Source of the DNA: Mucilaginibacter pedocola
GTDB taxonomy: Bacteria > Bacteroidota > Bacteroidia > Sphingobacteriales > Sphingobacteriaceae
Length of the DNA: 64,000 bases
Assembly (NCBI RefSeq): GCF_002013915.1
Contig: NZ_MBTF01000003.1
Location: 235,349 to 299,348 of the forward strand
Reading direction: 5' to 3'
The translations under genes and the position numbers were made by a program. Positions 16,751-25,974 of this stretch are shown piece by piece; positions within the stretch are counted from its first letter, which is position 1, and every line of letters begins with the position of its first letter. The notes under the pieces are model-generated. The model did no database searches, had not been told where the DNA came from, and saw only the letters and a list, made by a program, of their open reading frames with translations.

Positions 16751-16775
16751 AAAGCCGGGCTTTATGTCCGGCTTT
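16751..16775. terminator. Possible terminator hairpin
   Basis: AAAGCCGG (16751-16758) pairs with CCGGCTTT (16768-16775) around a 9-base loop. It may end the DUF892 transcript arriving from the right, but the run of T on that strand is poor and the repeat element lies between, so the role is uncertain. Confidence 0.4.
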
Positions 16776-16818
16776 TGTTATTTAAGAGATTTTGGTAGTT
16801 GATGGCGTGGTGATTTTT

Positions 16819-16990
16819 ACCGCAAAGAACGCAGAGATTTGCAGCCTTATTAGCGCAAAGAGCACAAAGCTTTGCAAGCTGAATAATAAGAGAAATTGAT
16901 AAATAGGTAAAATACGTTTGGATAGCTGATTCAGCCTTCAACTGAATTACGTTTGCAAAGCTTTGCGCCTCTTTACGAAAACTTTGCGGT
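16819..16990. repeat. CGCAAAG-type dispersed repeat with inverted ends
   Basis: ACCGCAAAG (16819-16827) at the left end and CTTTGCGGT (16982-16990) at the right end are inverted copies. Between them CGCAAAG, GCAAAG and CTTTGC words recur many times. It is the same family as the partial copy at 1-84. It lies 25 bp past the end of the DUF892 gene. Confidence 0.65.
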
Positions 16991-17015
16991 TAAATATAAA
17001 GAGCCAAACTAACCT

Positions 17016-17519
17016 CTAACTCGCTATATACTCCTTCGCTATCAAAGTAAACAGCTTATCGTTCTCTTGCGATTCGTCGAAGCTTTCTTGCAGCAGTTGT
17101 TTTATGTTATCGTACTTCAGCGTTTTGGCTACCATAATAAGCATGCGGTACGATGTAATGTTCACATGCCCAAGCACTTGTATGTAGAGCATCAGGTCGA
17201 GGTCGTTCAGCAGGGGGATGGTTTGGGTTTCATCCAGGCAGAACTCATCTTTTACGATGTTCTTGATAGGGTTGCAGTCCTCGTTCAAGGGGACGCGGCC
17301 AACGGCCACATAAATAGCTTCCAGGCGCTCTATTTGTTTGGCAACATCATCAGTAAATTCATCAATGGCCAGCTTAAGCCCTTCGAAAGAGGCAAGTTCT
17401 TTTATGCCCGGCAGGCTTTTAAGTAAAAAACATTTTCCGTTATATATGCGGGTAAGGTGGTGTATAAATACCTCTTGCAAAAGTGCATCGTTAAGGGGGG
17501 CAGGGGTAGCAGCGGCCAT
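17016..17519 (-). CDS. DUF892 (YciF-like) ferritin-fold protein
   Basis: The 167-residue all-helical protein opens LNDALLQEVFIHHLTRIYNGKCFLLKSLPG, the pattern of the DUF892/YciF family, which adopts a ferritin-like four-helix bundle. Acidic and His residues on the helices (EVFIHH, DEFTDDVAKQIERLEAIYVAVG, QVLGHVNITSYRML) occupy places where the family binds metal, though not every ligand can be assigned by eye. YciE/YciF-type proteins are associated with stress and stationary phase. No signal peptide is present. It is divergent from the Smr-domain gene and appears monocistronic. Confidence 0.82.
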   Translation of the reverse strand: MAAATPAPLNDALLQEVFIHHLTRIYNGKCFLLKSLPGIKELASFEGLKLAIDEFTDDVAKQIERLEAIYVAVGRVPLNEDCNPIKNIVKDEFCLDETQTIPLLNDLDLMLYIQVLGHVNITSYRMLIMVAKTLKYDNIKQLLQESFDESQENDKLFTLIAKEYIAS

Positions 17520-17633
17520 GTTGTTTAAATTAATTGTGTGAGAGTTGGGGGTAAAAACTTTTGGTTAACCATGTGGTGTTAACATTGTTTCGCTGTAAAT
17601 ATAAGTTTAATTACGGCGCTTGTGCTATAATGG

Positions 17634-17641
17634 TACCTTTG
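17634..17641 (+). promoter_or_regulatory. Bacteroidetes-type -7 box (TACCTTTG)
   Basis: An exact TAnnTTTG match lies 18 bp before the preferred ATG at 17660 of the Smr-domain gene. It supports that start, because the longer open frame from 17561 would place the box inside the coding region. No convincing -33 element was found. Confidence 0.4.
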
Positions 17642-17659
17642 TACCCAATTATTATACCC

Positions 17660-18610
17660 ATGAAATATAAGTTAGGCGATTTTGTAAGATTTGTTGACGA
17701 AAAGATGGAGGGTTACGTAACCCGAATTATCGACGAGCAAATGATAGGCGTTACCGGCGAGGACGATTTTGAGATACCCGTTTTGGCAAGCAAGGTAACT
17801 TTTGTGCACGGCCATGCCAAACTGGTGGGCGATGAAGAGGAGGCAGAAGTTGCGCAGGTTACTATTCCAGCAGGCGAGTTTAAAGGCAAGGGTGTACACG
17901 TTGCCGTAGTGCCCGATCAACGAGCCAATTCCGTGGTACATCTGCATGTGCTCAACGAAACTTCATATCAGTTATTGGCATCGGTAAGTACTGAGCAGAA
18001 TAAGCAATATAAAGGCGAGTATGCCGGTATTGTAGAGCCGCGAAGCCATGCAAAAGTATACTCGGCAAAACTGGCCGACCTGCAACTTTGGCCAAAACTT
18101 ATCTTCCAGGTATTGTTCCACACTAAGCAGAACCAGCCCGTACTTGCCCCGTTGAATATTACGGAGCAATTTAAGGCGAAGGATTTTTCAGGCACGAAGA
18201 AGCTGGTACCTTTTATTAACCAGTTAGGTTGGATGATACAGCTTGACGAGCCTGAACTGGTGATAGATGCCCAAAAGCTGAAAGAAAGCTTTTTTAAGCC
18301 TGCCGAAGAAAAGCAGGAAGTTGCCAAACCCAAAGCTGAAATAGATTTGCATATAGAAAAACTGCGCGACGACTACCAGTTTTTAAGCAGCAGCGAGATG
18401 CTGAACATACAGCTGAGCAACTTTAAGCACGCGCTTGATGCTGCCATTGTACACCAAATGCCCGATATTACTTTTATACACGGAACAGGCAACGGCATAC
18501 TGAAACACGAACTGCATAAACTGCTGAGCAAAAACAATAAGGTGCAAACCTTTATGGATGCCCGTAAAGAGAAATTTGGCTACGGCGCAACCAAGGTGGT
18601 GCTGAAATAG
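17660..18610 (+). CDS. DUF2027 / Smr-domain protein
   Basis: The 316-residue protein begins MKYKLGDFVRFVDEKMEGYVTRI, a small SH3-like N-terminal domain seen in Bacteroidetes DUF2027 proteins. A beta-rich middle domain follows (about 80-215), then a C-terminal Smr domain (about 233-316) with IDLHIEKL, FIHGTGNGILKHEL and GYGATKVVLK. Smr domains bind or nick branched DNA or RNA; this one lacks the MutS2 ATPase region, so it is not MutS2. The start at 17660 is preferred because the 33 residues upstream look like untranslated leader and a TAnnTTTG box sits in between. The cellular role is not known. Confidence 0.85.
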   Translation: MKYKLGDFVRFVDEKMEGYVTRIIDEQMIGVTGEDDFEIPVLASKVTFVHGHAKLVGDEEEAEVAQVTIPAGEFKGKGVHVAVVPDQRANSVVHLHVLNETSYQLLASVSTEQNKQYKGEYAGIVEPRSHAKVYSAKLADLQLWPKLIFQVLFHTKQNQPVLAPLNITEQFKAKDFSGTKKLVPFINQLGWMIQLDEPELVIDAQKLKESFFKPAEEKQEVAKPKAEIDLHIEKLRDDYQFLSSSEMLNIQLSNFKHALDAAIVHQMPDITFIHGTGNGILKHELHKLLSKNNKVQTFMDARKEKFGYGATKVVLK

Positions 18611-18718
18611 CCCACCTGATATTCGGCTAAGCCAAACGCAGATATGGCTAAATTTTTGAATGATAGATGAGGCACCTTTGCATTGTTCATCTATTTAAAC
18701 ATTACAAAAATTTAAACC

Positions 18719-19609
18719 ATGAAAGTATTTCTTACAGGAGCCACAGGTTTTGTAGGTTCCGCAATAATCCCCGAATTATTGAACAACGGGCACCAGGTAT
18801 TAGGCTTGGCACGCAATGATGCAGGTGCCGAAAAATTAATTAAAGCAGGTGCCGAAGTACATCGTGGCGACCTGGAAGACCTCGAAAGCCTTAAAAGTGG
18901 TGCCGCTGCTGCGGATGCGGTTATCCATACTGGTTTTATACACGATTTTAGCCGTTTTGCTGAAGTATGCCAAACAGATGCCGACGCTATTGATGCCATG
19001 GCCTCGGTTTTGGTGGGTACCAATAAACCGCTACTGGTTACATCAGGTACCGCATTGGTAAACCCGGGCGGCCTGGCTACCGAAGATATTATCCCGGCAA
19101 GCCATCCGCATATTCCCCGTAAATCTGAACAACGCGCCGATGCTGCTGCCGCGCTTGGTGTTAATGCCGGTGTAGTGCGTTTGTCGCCATCGGTACATGG
19201 CGAGGGTGATATTATTGGCTTTGTGCCCATTTTGGTGAAAACCGCACGCGAAAAAGGTTTTTCGGCCTATATAGGCGATGGCCAAAACCGCTGGAACGCC
19301 GTACACCGTTTAGATGCGGCGCAGGTATATCGCTTGGCCTTGGATAAAACCCAGCCTGCCTCACGCTTCCACGCTGTTGCCGAAGAAGCTATCACCTTTA
19401 AGGAAATTGCTGAGCTAATTGGCAAAAAGTTAGGCCTGCCTGTTAAATCCATAACAGCAGATGAAGCTACAGCGCATTTTGGCTGGTTCAAAAACTTTGC
19501 TTCGATAGATGCACCGGCATCAAGCAAAGCTACACAAGAACTTTTGGGTTGGACCCCGACCCACAGTACACTGCTGGCTGATATTGAAGCAGGCGTGTAC
19601 ACTAAGTAA
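18719..19609 (+). CDS. NAD(P)-binding SDR/epimerase-family protein
   Basis: The 296-residue protein has a Rossmann fold opening MKVFLTGATGFVGSAIIPELL, with the GxxGxxG dinucleotide loop at residues 7-13, and the extended/atypical SDR layout with a C-terminal substrate domain (GDGQNRWNAVHRLDAAQVYRLAL). The canonical catalytic YxxxK is not seen where expected; the region reads HIPRKSEQRAD, so the active site is atypical. It may be an NAD(P)-dependent sugar or small-molecule oxidoreductase, or a regulatory NmrA-like protein. It appears to be transcribed alone and is followed by a repeat-rich region. Confidence 0.85.
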   Translation: MKVFLTGATGFVGSAIIPELLNNGHQVLGLARNDAGAEKLIKAGAEVHRGDLEDLESLKSGAAAADAVIHTGFIHDFSRFAEVCQTDADAIDAMASVLVGTNKPLLVTSGTALVNPGGLATEDIIPASHPHIPRKSEQRADAAAALGVNAGVVRLSPSVHGEGDIIGFVPILVKTAREKGFSAYIGDGQNRWNAVHRLDAAQVYRLALDKTQPASRFHAVAEEAITFKEIAELIGKKLGLPVKSITADEATAHFGWFKNFASIDAPASSKATQELLGWTPTHSTLLADIEAGVYTK

Positions 19610-19645
19610 GTGATACAGAAATGTTGGCCTCAAAAGAGGAACCTA

Positions 19646-19931
19646 GGGTCAGTCTGAGCTTGTTGAAAAGCGCGCGGGGGTAAAATTAGATAGCTTACAT
19701 AAAACGTTCCTATGGAACGTACTATCGGTCTTTGTTGAGTTCTACCGATAAATCGTTCCATTGGAACGAGCGCTTTTTCATCCCATCGGGATGTTTTATG
19801 GGTAGAAATAGGTAAGCGAATGTCTCACGTTCCTTAGGAACGTCTTATAAAATAGGCGTTATGCCTAAGCTATTAGCGATTGCACGGGAAAATGCCATGC
19901 CCGCTATGGTTCGACAAGCTCACCATGACCC
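19646..19931. repeat. Palindrome-rich repeat element flanked by inverted ends
   Basis: GGGTCAGTCTGAGCTTGT (from 19646) and the inverse copy ACAAGCTCACCATGACCC (ending 19931) bracket the stretch. Inside are four hairpins: ACGTTCC/GGAACGT (19704-19720), CGTTCCA/TGGAACG (19754-19768), CATCCC/GGGATG (19779-19793) and ACGTTCC/GGAACGT (19827-19843). Three share a CGTTCC arm. It looks like a mosaic of non-coding dispersed repeats and fills most of the 386-bp gap; the rest holds the terminator at 19966. Confidence 0.65.
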
Positions 19932-19965
19932 ATCGCACCAATTTGTCATGAGCAAAACCAAACTG

Positions 19966-19991
19966 AACAGGCGGGCCGAAACCCGCCTGTT
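19966..19991. terminator. Terminator hairpin after the GH106 gene
   Basis: AACAGGCGGG (19966-19975) pairs with CCCGCCTGTT (19982-19991) around a 6-base loop, four bases beyond the stop of the minus-strand GH106 gene. T-rich sequence follows on both strands. Confidence 0.7.
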
Positions 19992-19995
19992 TTGT

Positions 19996-22900
19996 TTATT
20001 CGGCAGCCGAAATAGTTACGGGGCCAATTAAACCACTGTTGCGAAGTGCCGAGCCTTTTTCGGGGCCGCTGACGGTCCATGTTTTGCGCTCGTTTTCGGG
20101 TAGTGCCGCATCGTAAGCCAGGCGGTTGAACCATGTGCCGGTAACTTCTACTTCCAGTTTGTTCTCACCCGAAACAAGTGCGCCGGAAATATCCACCTTA
20201 TAAGGCGCGCACCACACCGTGCCTACATCCTTACCGTTAAGTTTTACTTTGGCTATCATATCTACCTCGCCAAGGTTAATAGAATAGTTTGCACCGTTTT
20301 TTACCTGCGGAATGTTGAAAGTGGTTTTATAAATTGCTGTGCCCGAAAATGCTTTGGCCTCGGCGGGCATATCCAGGTCTTTCCATGGTTTCAATTCGGT
20401 AATGCTAACCGCTTTTGGTGCCCCCCAGCCTTCAGGGAAGGAGAGTGTCCAAGGATTGTTAATAGTCGAGAGCGTGTTTTCTTTTGTGGGCGAAACCCTT
20501 TCTGTACTTGCTTTTTTATTATGATTGAAAACTACAAAGCAAGAGCCAGCCTGCGGCAAATCGAGTGAAATGGTCGTACGCCCATTATTTTCAGTGCTTG
20601 CGATAGTTTTAACGGTGCCACTTACCGGGTCCCAAAGTTCTGCGTTGCCGGTATTCCTGAAATTTAGTTCGCCTTTAAATGAGCCGCCTTTTGGTGCGGT
20701 TACAAAATACCAATCGGCACCGTTTACTTTACGGTGCGCCCAAAGTGCATCGCCGCCGCTAACATCGGGTTGTAATTGTAATTTGACAAATGCATCAGCA
20801 AGGCTTAAGCCGCTAATGAGTGTGCCTTTGCCAATACTTTTTATGCCACTTTCCGTTTTGTTTCCCCAAATGGCGTTCACTGCTTTGTTGAAGCGCAGTT
20901 GAGATGCCGAGCCTCCTGTTAGCGTAACCAATGCCTGCGGGCGGTTACCTACTATGGTAGCACCATCGGCCAATAGCTTTTGCAATTTCTCAACCGTTTG
21001 CGGCAGCATGTGGAAGTTCTCGGGCAGCCAAAGCAGGCGGTATTGTATGCCTTCGGGCGTTACCAACAGACCGTTGGCCACGCTCAGCCTTTTCAGCAAT
21101 ACATCGGGGTTACAGTAATCGTACTTAAAGCCTGCGGGGAAGGGGGCGTTTTGGTCGGGTTTGTGGCCTATCTCGTCGCCGAGGTACCAAAGTACATCCG
21201 ATACGGGCTTGCCGCGTTCCAGCATATAACTGCAGCGGGCAAAATAGGTGTTCAGCAATGGCATGTGTTTCCACCAGGTTTGGCCGCGTAAAAAGGGCGT
21301 GCCTATCCTCGCTCCGAAAGATGTGCCGGGCAAAAGTGAATCGGCTTTAGGGTTGTGGGTGTAGGTATGATAAATTAAATGCGTTACGCCTTCGGTGATA
21401 TTTACGTCGGCTACTTCTTTCAGCATCTGCCAGTGCTCGTCCCAGGTAAGTTCAAAGGAGGTGAACGCCTCAGAACCCAACCGTGGTTTACCATAAAGCC
21501 TGGCGGCAGATGCGGCGGGTTTTATCGGTTTAAAATTTGATGAACCTACAAAACCGTTTGTAAAGGGCTGCCAAAACTCGCACATGGGTACATCGGCAAA
21601 TTTGTAATACTCCATAATATCCGCAGGGAAAACATCCCCTGCTGCGGTTTCGTACGATATGTTGAGGTTGTTCTGTTTAGCAAGCGTAGCCATGCGCCCG
21701 TAAAATTTGTTGGTATACAGGTTGTTTATGGTGTAGCGCCAATCGTGCAGGAATTTAAATGTGGTTTCTTCATCCTTAAGCACATAACCGAACAAAGCAG
21801 GCATCCATTTACGCAGGGGGTACGCCGAAATTCGGCTGAACTCGGCCTCCATATTATCCGTCCAGGTTTGGGTTTCGCATTCCCAGCTATCCATCAGCAT
21901 GCCGTTGAGCATACCTGTGCCCAGCACACCGTTTGCTCCGGCAAGGCGGCCAATATAGCCTGCAAAATGCGCGTTAGCTCCGCTTTCCGATAGCTTGTTC
22001 GATTCCCAACCCGTGCCTTCCTTGGGCGCGGGTCCGTTTTGTTTGCCGCTGTTTACGTGCCCTACGCGCAGTACGGTCCATTTGCCGGCGGGAGCTTTCC
22101 ATTGCAGGTTGCCTTTGGTATCCATCATTTTGCTGATGTCGATAATTTTAGCAGGGTCTACAAAGGTTTGCGCCGGTTGGTTGTATTGCTTGCCGCTACG
22201 GTCGATATTGCGCAGCGTCCATGCCGCTTCCGATTCCCAATTGTTTTTACGCGCTGCCGAAAAGAAACGGATAAAACTTAGTTCGATGTCGTGTTTATTC
22301 TCTATCCAAAGCTTTATTTTCTTAGCGCCTTTTACCTCGTGGCAGGCAAGGGTGAGTAATTGGTGGTCCTGAAAGTTGGAGGCCGGTAATGTTGTGTTGA
22401 GTATTTCAGTGCTTTTGCCATCGGCGGTAATAGCTTCGGCTTTTACTTTCACGCCCGGTTCATAGCTCCATATATAGCCAATGGTGCTCACCTCGGGTAA
22501 TTGGATGGTGCGTACGGTAACCGCATCTTTAAAACTAACTTCTGCCCAATAAGGCTTCCCAGCGGCGGCAGGTTTAAGTTTGACTGCCTGTTTGCCCTGC
22601 GTAATAAAGCAGCTATCCCACAAAACGTTTTCGCTGCCCTTTACCGATGATACCGTTAAGGGCTTCCCGGTATCATCCATTGGGGTTGGGAAGGCCAGTA
22701 CGGTAACATCTTTATAATCGCGCCAGTCTTCTTTGCTTGGTTGCGGTTGCTCTAAATGTGTGCTGATGAGCTTGCCGCCTCTTACATCGGTGCGGCTCCA
22801 GGCCAGTACGCGCATGGCGTTCGCTGGTGTTATCCAGGGCCCACCCGCCATGGCCCAACCCGGGCAATTTTGCATGGTAAAACGCAGCCCAAGCCTTTTA

Positions 22901-23289
22901 CATTCGGCGGCGGTATGGCGTATGGCATCGTCCCAAAGCGGACTAAGGCAGGTTATCTGCGGCGTAACACCCGGCCATGGCCCGCCAAACTGCCCGTGAA
23001 AAAGTTGTATACCCGATATGCCCGAAGCTGCGATGGCTTCCAAATCTTTCGTTATACCATCCTTCGATACGTTGCCACCAATAAAATGGAACCAGGTCTC
23101 GGGATAATATACCTTGTCCGGCTTGCTGAATGTAGCCTTATCCCAATCGCCAAAGTTGCGGTTAAGCTGTGAGGCGGGCGGTAGTATTGGTGCCGTTTGT
23201 GCCGAAGCGTTAGTTATGCCTGCGCATATTATAATCAGGACCAAAAAAGCACGAAAAATAGTTTTGCAGAAACGTGGGTTTATATCCAT
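19996..23289 (-). CDS. GH106-like alpha-L-rhamnosidase (first copy)
   Basis: The 1097-residue exported protein has a signal peptide ending near residue 31 (ITNASAQ). A large catalytic region begins with PETWFHFIGGNVSKDGITKDLEAIAASGISGIQLFHG, the GH106 opening in which W(H/Y)W...GN(I/V)(S/T)K(D/E)G is characteristic. It ends with a GH2-type galactose-binding-like domain (LGEVDMIAKVKLNGKDVGTVWCAPYKVDISGAL). Family members remove alpha-L-rhamnose from pectin-type glycans. A paralogue lies at 46483-49734. It is 39 bp downstream of a TonB-plug barrel gene on the same strand, so uptake and hydrolysis may be co-regulated. The individual catalytic carboxylates were not assigned. Confidence 0.87.
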   Translation of the reverse strand: MDINPRFCKTIFRAFLVLIIICAGITNASAQTAPILPPASQLNRNFGDWDKATFSKPDKVYYPETWFHFIGGNVSKDGITKDLEAIAASGISGIQLFHGQFGGPWPGVTPQITCLSPLWDDAIRHTAAECKRLGLRFTMQNCPGWAMAGGPWITPANAMRVLAWSRTDVRGGKLISTHLEQPQPSKEDWRDYKDVTVLAFPTPMDDTGKPLTVSSVKGSENVLWDSCFITQGKQAVKLKPAAAGKPYWAEVSFKDAVTVRTIQLPEVSTIGYIWSYEPGVKVKAEAITADGKSTEILNTTLPASNFQDHQLLTLACHEVKGAKKIKLWIENKHDIELSFIRFFSAARKNNWESEAAWTLRNIDRSGKQYNQPAQTFVDPAKIIDISKMMDTKGNLQWKAPAGKWTVLRVGHVNSGKQNGPAPKEGTGWESNKLSESGANAHFAGYIGRLAGANGVLGTGMLNGMLMDSWECETQTWTDNMEAEFSRISAYPLRKWMPALFGYVLKDEETTFKFLHDWRYTINNLYTNKFYGRMATLAKQNNLNISYETAAGDVFPADIMEYYKFADVPMCEFWQPFTNGFVGSSNFKPIKPAASAARLYGKPRLGSEAFTSFELTWDEHWQMLKEVADVNITEGVTHLIYHTYTHNPKADSLLPGTSFGARIGTPFLRGQTWWKHMPLLNTYFARCSYMLERGKPVSDVLWYLGDEIGHKPDQNAPFPAGFKYDYCNPDVLLKRLSVANGLLVTPEGIQYRLLWLPENFHMLPQTVEKLQKLLADGATIVGNRPQALVTLTGGSASQLRFNKAVNAIWGNKTESGIKSIGKGTLISGLSLADAFVKLQLQPDVSGGDALWAHRKVNGADWYFVTAPKGGSFKGELNFRNTGNAELWDPVSGTVKTIASTENNGRTTISLDLPQAGSCFVVFNHNKKASTERVSPTKENTLSTINNPWTLSFPEGWGAPKAVSITELKPWKDLDMPAEAKAFSGTAIYKTTFNIPQVKNGANYSINLGEVDMIAKVKLNGKDVGTVWCAPYKVDISGALVSGENKLEVEVTGTWFNRLAYDAALPENERKTWTVSGPEKGSALRNSGLIGPVTISAAE

Positions 23290-23328
23290 GGTTAGATTTG
23301 TGGCGGAATATAAGCATTCGCACTCAAC

Positions 23329-25755
23329 TCACTGTCCTATCCTGTCCTGCTCCGGCGAGCTTGTTTTTTGCCTTTCAACTGCGCCTCTATTCCTTCCGCC
23401 GAACGTACGTGTATAGCTCAGTTTAAATATTGGCCTGCGGGCCGATTCGGGATGGAAATCAACATGCGTATTCAAATCAAAGGCCTCGCGGGTAAGTACA
23501 CCGTAATAACTGGTTACGGTGCCCGACATGAGCAGGTCGGTAGCAGATAATTGCAGGGTGCCGCCGTTGTTTTTTAGTTCCATTTTCAAGCCAGCGTTCA
23601 GTGCACCATAACCATCTACTTTTTTGGAGCCATTGTATGCCGCAGAGTTATAGTAGCCCGAAACTTCGAGCGACAGGTCGGGCGATAATTTGAAAAGCTG
23701 CGTACCATGCAGGTTGTAAGCAAAGTAGGTTTTTTGGGCAGGTACGGGTGTATAGTCCAGCGCGAATTTGCGCCAGCCGCCGCTGATGTCGTAATTCATA
23801 TCCCACCAATTACTTACCCGCACCGGCGCACTTAATTGCAGCAGCAAGTTGTTTTGATAACGCAGGTTTTGCGGCGAAACCGCCATTTGCAAACTATCGG
23901 GCGTGTAAACGCTTTGGTAGCGGGCAATGGGGTTATTATCCCTGCTGTAAGATACCGATGCCGAGTATCCCGCTCTGCGGTAACCCAGGCGGATGGCGTT
24001 AGTAATGGTCGATTTTAAATTAGGATTACCTGTATTAACAGATTGCGGGCCGTTATAGGTTACGTACGATGCCAGGTCGCTGAACGAAGGGCGGCTGATG
24101 CGGCGATTGTAAGACAGGTACAGTTCGGCTTGCCCGGGGAGCGTTCTCGTCAATAATACATTCGGGAATAAGGTGCCTACTTTTGACCCCGTTACCGATC
24201 GGGTGGCGTACTCGTACCGCAGGCCGGTTTGTATGCTCGTGAGGCTGTCGGGTTTCCAGTCGGCAGCAACGTAAGCTGCGCCGATGTTCTCTGTAAAGCG
24301 GTTATTGCTTTGAGCGAAGGGGCGGGTAACATACCCGGCCTGCAAAAGGCTTTCTATGGCCGAGGATGTATTGGTTTTAGTGTAGGTTTCCTTTAGCCCG
24401 GCGTTTAGGCTTAATTGGGGACTGAGCTGTGCGCTATAATCGGCCTGTGCCGCAAATTGGTGGATGAGGGTATTGGAGTTGCCTTTTTGCCGCGGCGAGA
24501 ACAGTGTATCGTTACTGTTAACCGGCCTGCCGGTGCTGCTTAAAAAAGTACTGTTCACATCAATGGGGTTGCCGCTGCTGTAACGGGTGTAGTCGGCATT
24601 AAGGTTCAGCTTTTGGTCCTGGTTTATTTGTTTGTTCAGGAAGAGGTTGTAGTTCATACTTTGCCAACGGCTTCTCCCTGCAATATCCGCGTTCAGCCTA
24701 TATACCGAATCGCCAACAAAATAAACACCCCTGTTTTGGGTTGCATTGCGGAAGGTGCTTTGGTTGAAGATGATACCTGCACCCAGCGTTGTTAACGAAT
24801 CTGGTATTAACTCGATGCCCGCCGTGCCGTTTTGGCTATGCGCGGCACCGGTAGTAATGCTTTTATAGTCGGACTGAGCAGGCCCGCCTAAAAAGGGTTC
24901 CTGCTCGGAGCCTGTAGCGTGGAAGTCGCTGTAGGTATTGTCGCGGTTAAAATTGTAGGATGCGTAGAGGTTGGTTTTGCCGTTGTTATGGGCAATGCGC
25001 CCGCCTATGCCGCCCTTTTCGCGGTAGCCATAACCTGCAGTTGCAGTAAGGCTGCCGTTAGTGCCGCTTTTGCGGTTCTCTTTTAACACGATATTGATGA
25101 GCCCGCCGCTACCTTCGGCATCATAAGCGGCAGAGGGGTTGGTCAGTAGCTCTATGCGCGATACATCATTGGCGCTCATGCCGTTCAGCATGGCCACTAC
25201 CTGCGCTACGGGCATGCGCGTAACCTTGCCGTTCACCATTACCTGCACGCCGCTTTTACCGTTGAGGCTAATGCCGCTGTTCTGCCTGTCGATAGCCACA
25301 CCCGGCGAACGTTCCAATACTTCCAGCGCCGAACTGCCTTTGGAGAGGATGCCGGCATCCACATTTACAATAGTACCATCTGCCCGCTGCACGGTAGCAG
25401 GTTTTGTAGCGCGGATGAGTACCTCGTTTAGTTGCCTTTTGTTTTCGGTTAGGGTGATGGTGCCCATATCCCTGGCAGTTTGCGCTGCGGTTAACGCGAA
25501 CGTAGGCGTGCTATAAATTGCATACCCCACGGCGCTTATGCGTAGCAGGTAGCTCCCGGCTTTAGGTGTTGCGAATGCAAAAGTTCCCTCCATGTCCGAC
25601 TGTACGGTTTGTACCGAAGTGCTATCTGCACTGTTCAGCAAAGTAACCGTAGCAAAAGCAACAGGCTGTCCTTTACTATCGATAATTTTGCCAGATACCT
25701 GCGCCATTAGCGCTGCCGGGATAAGTAGCATGATAAAAATGATGAGCTTTTTCAT
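23329..25755 (-). CDS. Outer-membrane beta-barrel protein with TonB-type plug (first of mirrored pair)
   Basis: The 808-residue protein has a signal peptide (MKKLIIFIMLLIPAALMA), a carboxypeptidase-regulatory-like domain (VSGKIIDSKGQPVAFATVTLLN, about 20-100), a plug domain (about 105-225, with LNGKSGVQVMVNGKVTRMP and AAYDAEGSGGLINIV) and a long beta-barrel. It belongs to the OMP_b-brl_3 type of TonB-dependent-like receptors, smaller than SusC. The start at 25755 is chosen because MKKLII begins the signal peptide; ten upstream codons look like leader. It diverges from a LytS-like kinase gene, and its paralogue at 29898 diverges from the second kinase. The ligand is unknown. Confidence 0.88.
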   Translation of the reverse strand: MKKLIIFIMLLIPAALMAQVSGKIIDSKGQPVAFATVTLLNSADSTSVQTVQSDMEGTFAFATPKAGSYLLRISAVGYAIYSTPTFALTAAQTARDMGTITLTENKRQLNEVLIRATKPATVQRADGTIVNVDAGILSKGSSALEVLERSPGVAIDRQNSGISLNGKSGVQVMVNGKVTRMPVAQVVAMLNGMSANDVSRIELLTNPSAAYDAEGSGGLINIVLKENRKSGTNGSLTATAGYGYREKGGIGGRIAHNNGKTNLYASYNFNRDNTYSDFHATGSEQEPFLGGPAQSDYKSITTGAAHSQNGTAGIELIPDSLTTLGAGIIFNQSTFRNATQNRGVYFVGDSVYRLNADIAGRSRWQSMNYNLFLNKQINQDQKLNLNADYTRYSSGNPIDVNSTFLSSTGRPVNSNDTLFSPRQKGNSNTLIHQFAAQADYSAQLSPQLSLNAGLKETYTKTNTSSAIESLLQAGYVTRPFAQSNNRFTENIGAAYVAADWKPDSLTSIQTGLRYEYATRSVTGSKVGTLFPNVLLTRTLPGQAELYLSYNRRISRPSFSDLASYVTYNGPQSVNTGNPNLKSTITNAIRLGYRRAGYSASVSYSRDNNPIARYQSVYTPDSLQMAVSPQNLRYQNNLLLQLSAPVRVSNWWDMNYDISGGWRKFALDYTPVPAQKTYFAYNLHGTQLFKLSPDLSLEVSGYYNSAAYNGSKKVDGYGALNAGLKMELKNNGGTLQLSATDLLMSGTVTSYYGVLTREAFDLNTHVDFHPESARRPIFKLSYTRTFGGRNRGAVERQKTSSPEQDRIGQ

Positions 25756-25974
25756 GGCCGTTTCTGTTTTGGTTTGTGGCAGCAAAGGAAGCCGGGGCTT
25801 GGCAGCGTTAAAAAAGCGAATAATAAGGCGCAGGTTTTTATTGATGACGGGCGGATATCCCTGTTAACTGCCCAAAGCTGCCATTCATCAGTAGTTTAGG
25901 TGCTTTCAGCACAGTTATTTCGGCGAAGCAACAAATAGCCCTATCTTAGTTATTATTAAAAAAAGCCAGCGGAA

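Larger units (their letters stand above)
16557..17015. other. Intergenic region with hairpin and CGCAAAG repeat
   Basis: This 459 bp region contains the M1 peptidase promoter region, a hairpin at 16751-16775 and a CGCAAAG-type repeat at 16819-16990. No protein or RNA gene is recognised. Confidence 0.5.

Noticed and set aside
18719..19609. Assignment as UDP-glucose 4-epimerase (galE)
   Set aside because: Shorter than GalE and without the YxxxK catalytic motif; only a general SDR/epimerase-family call is justified.
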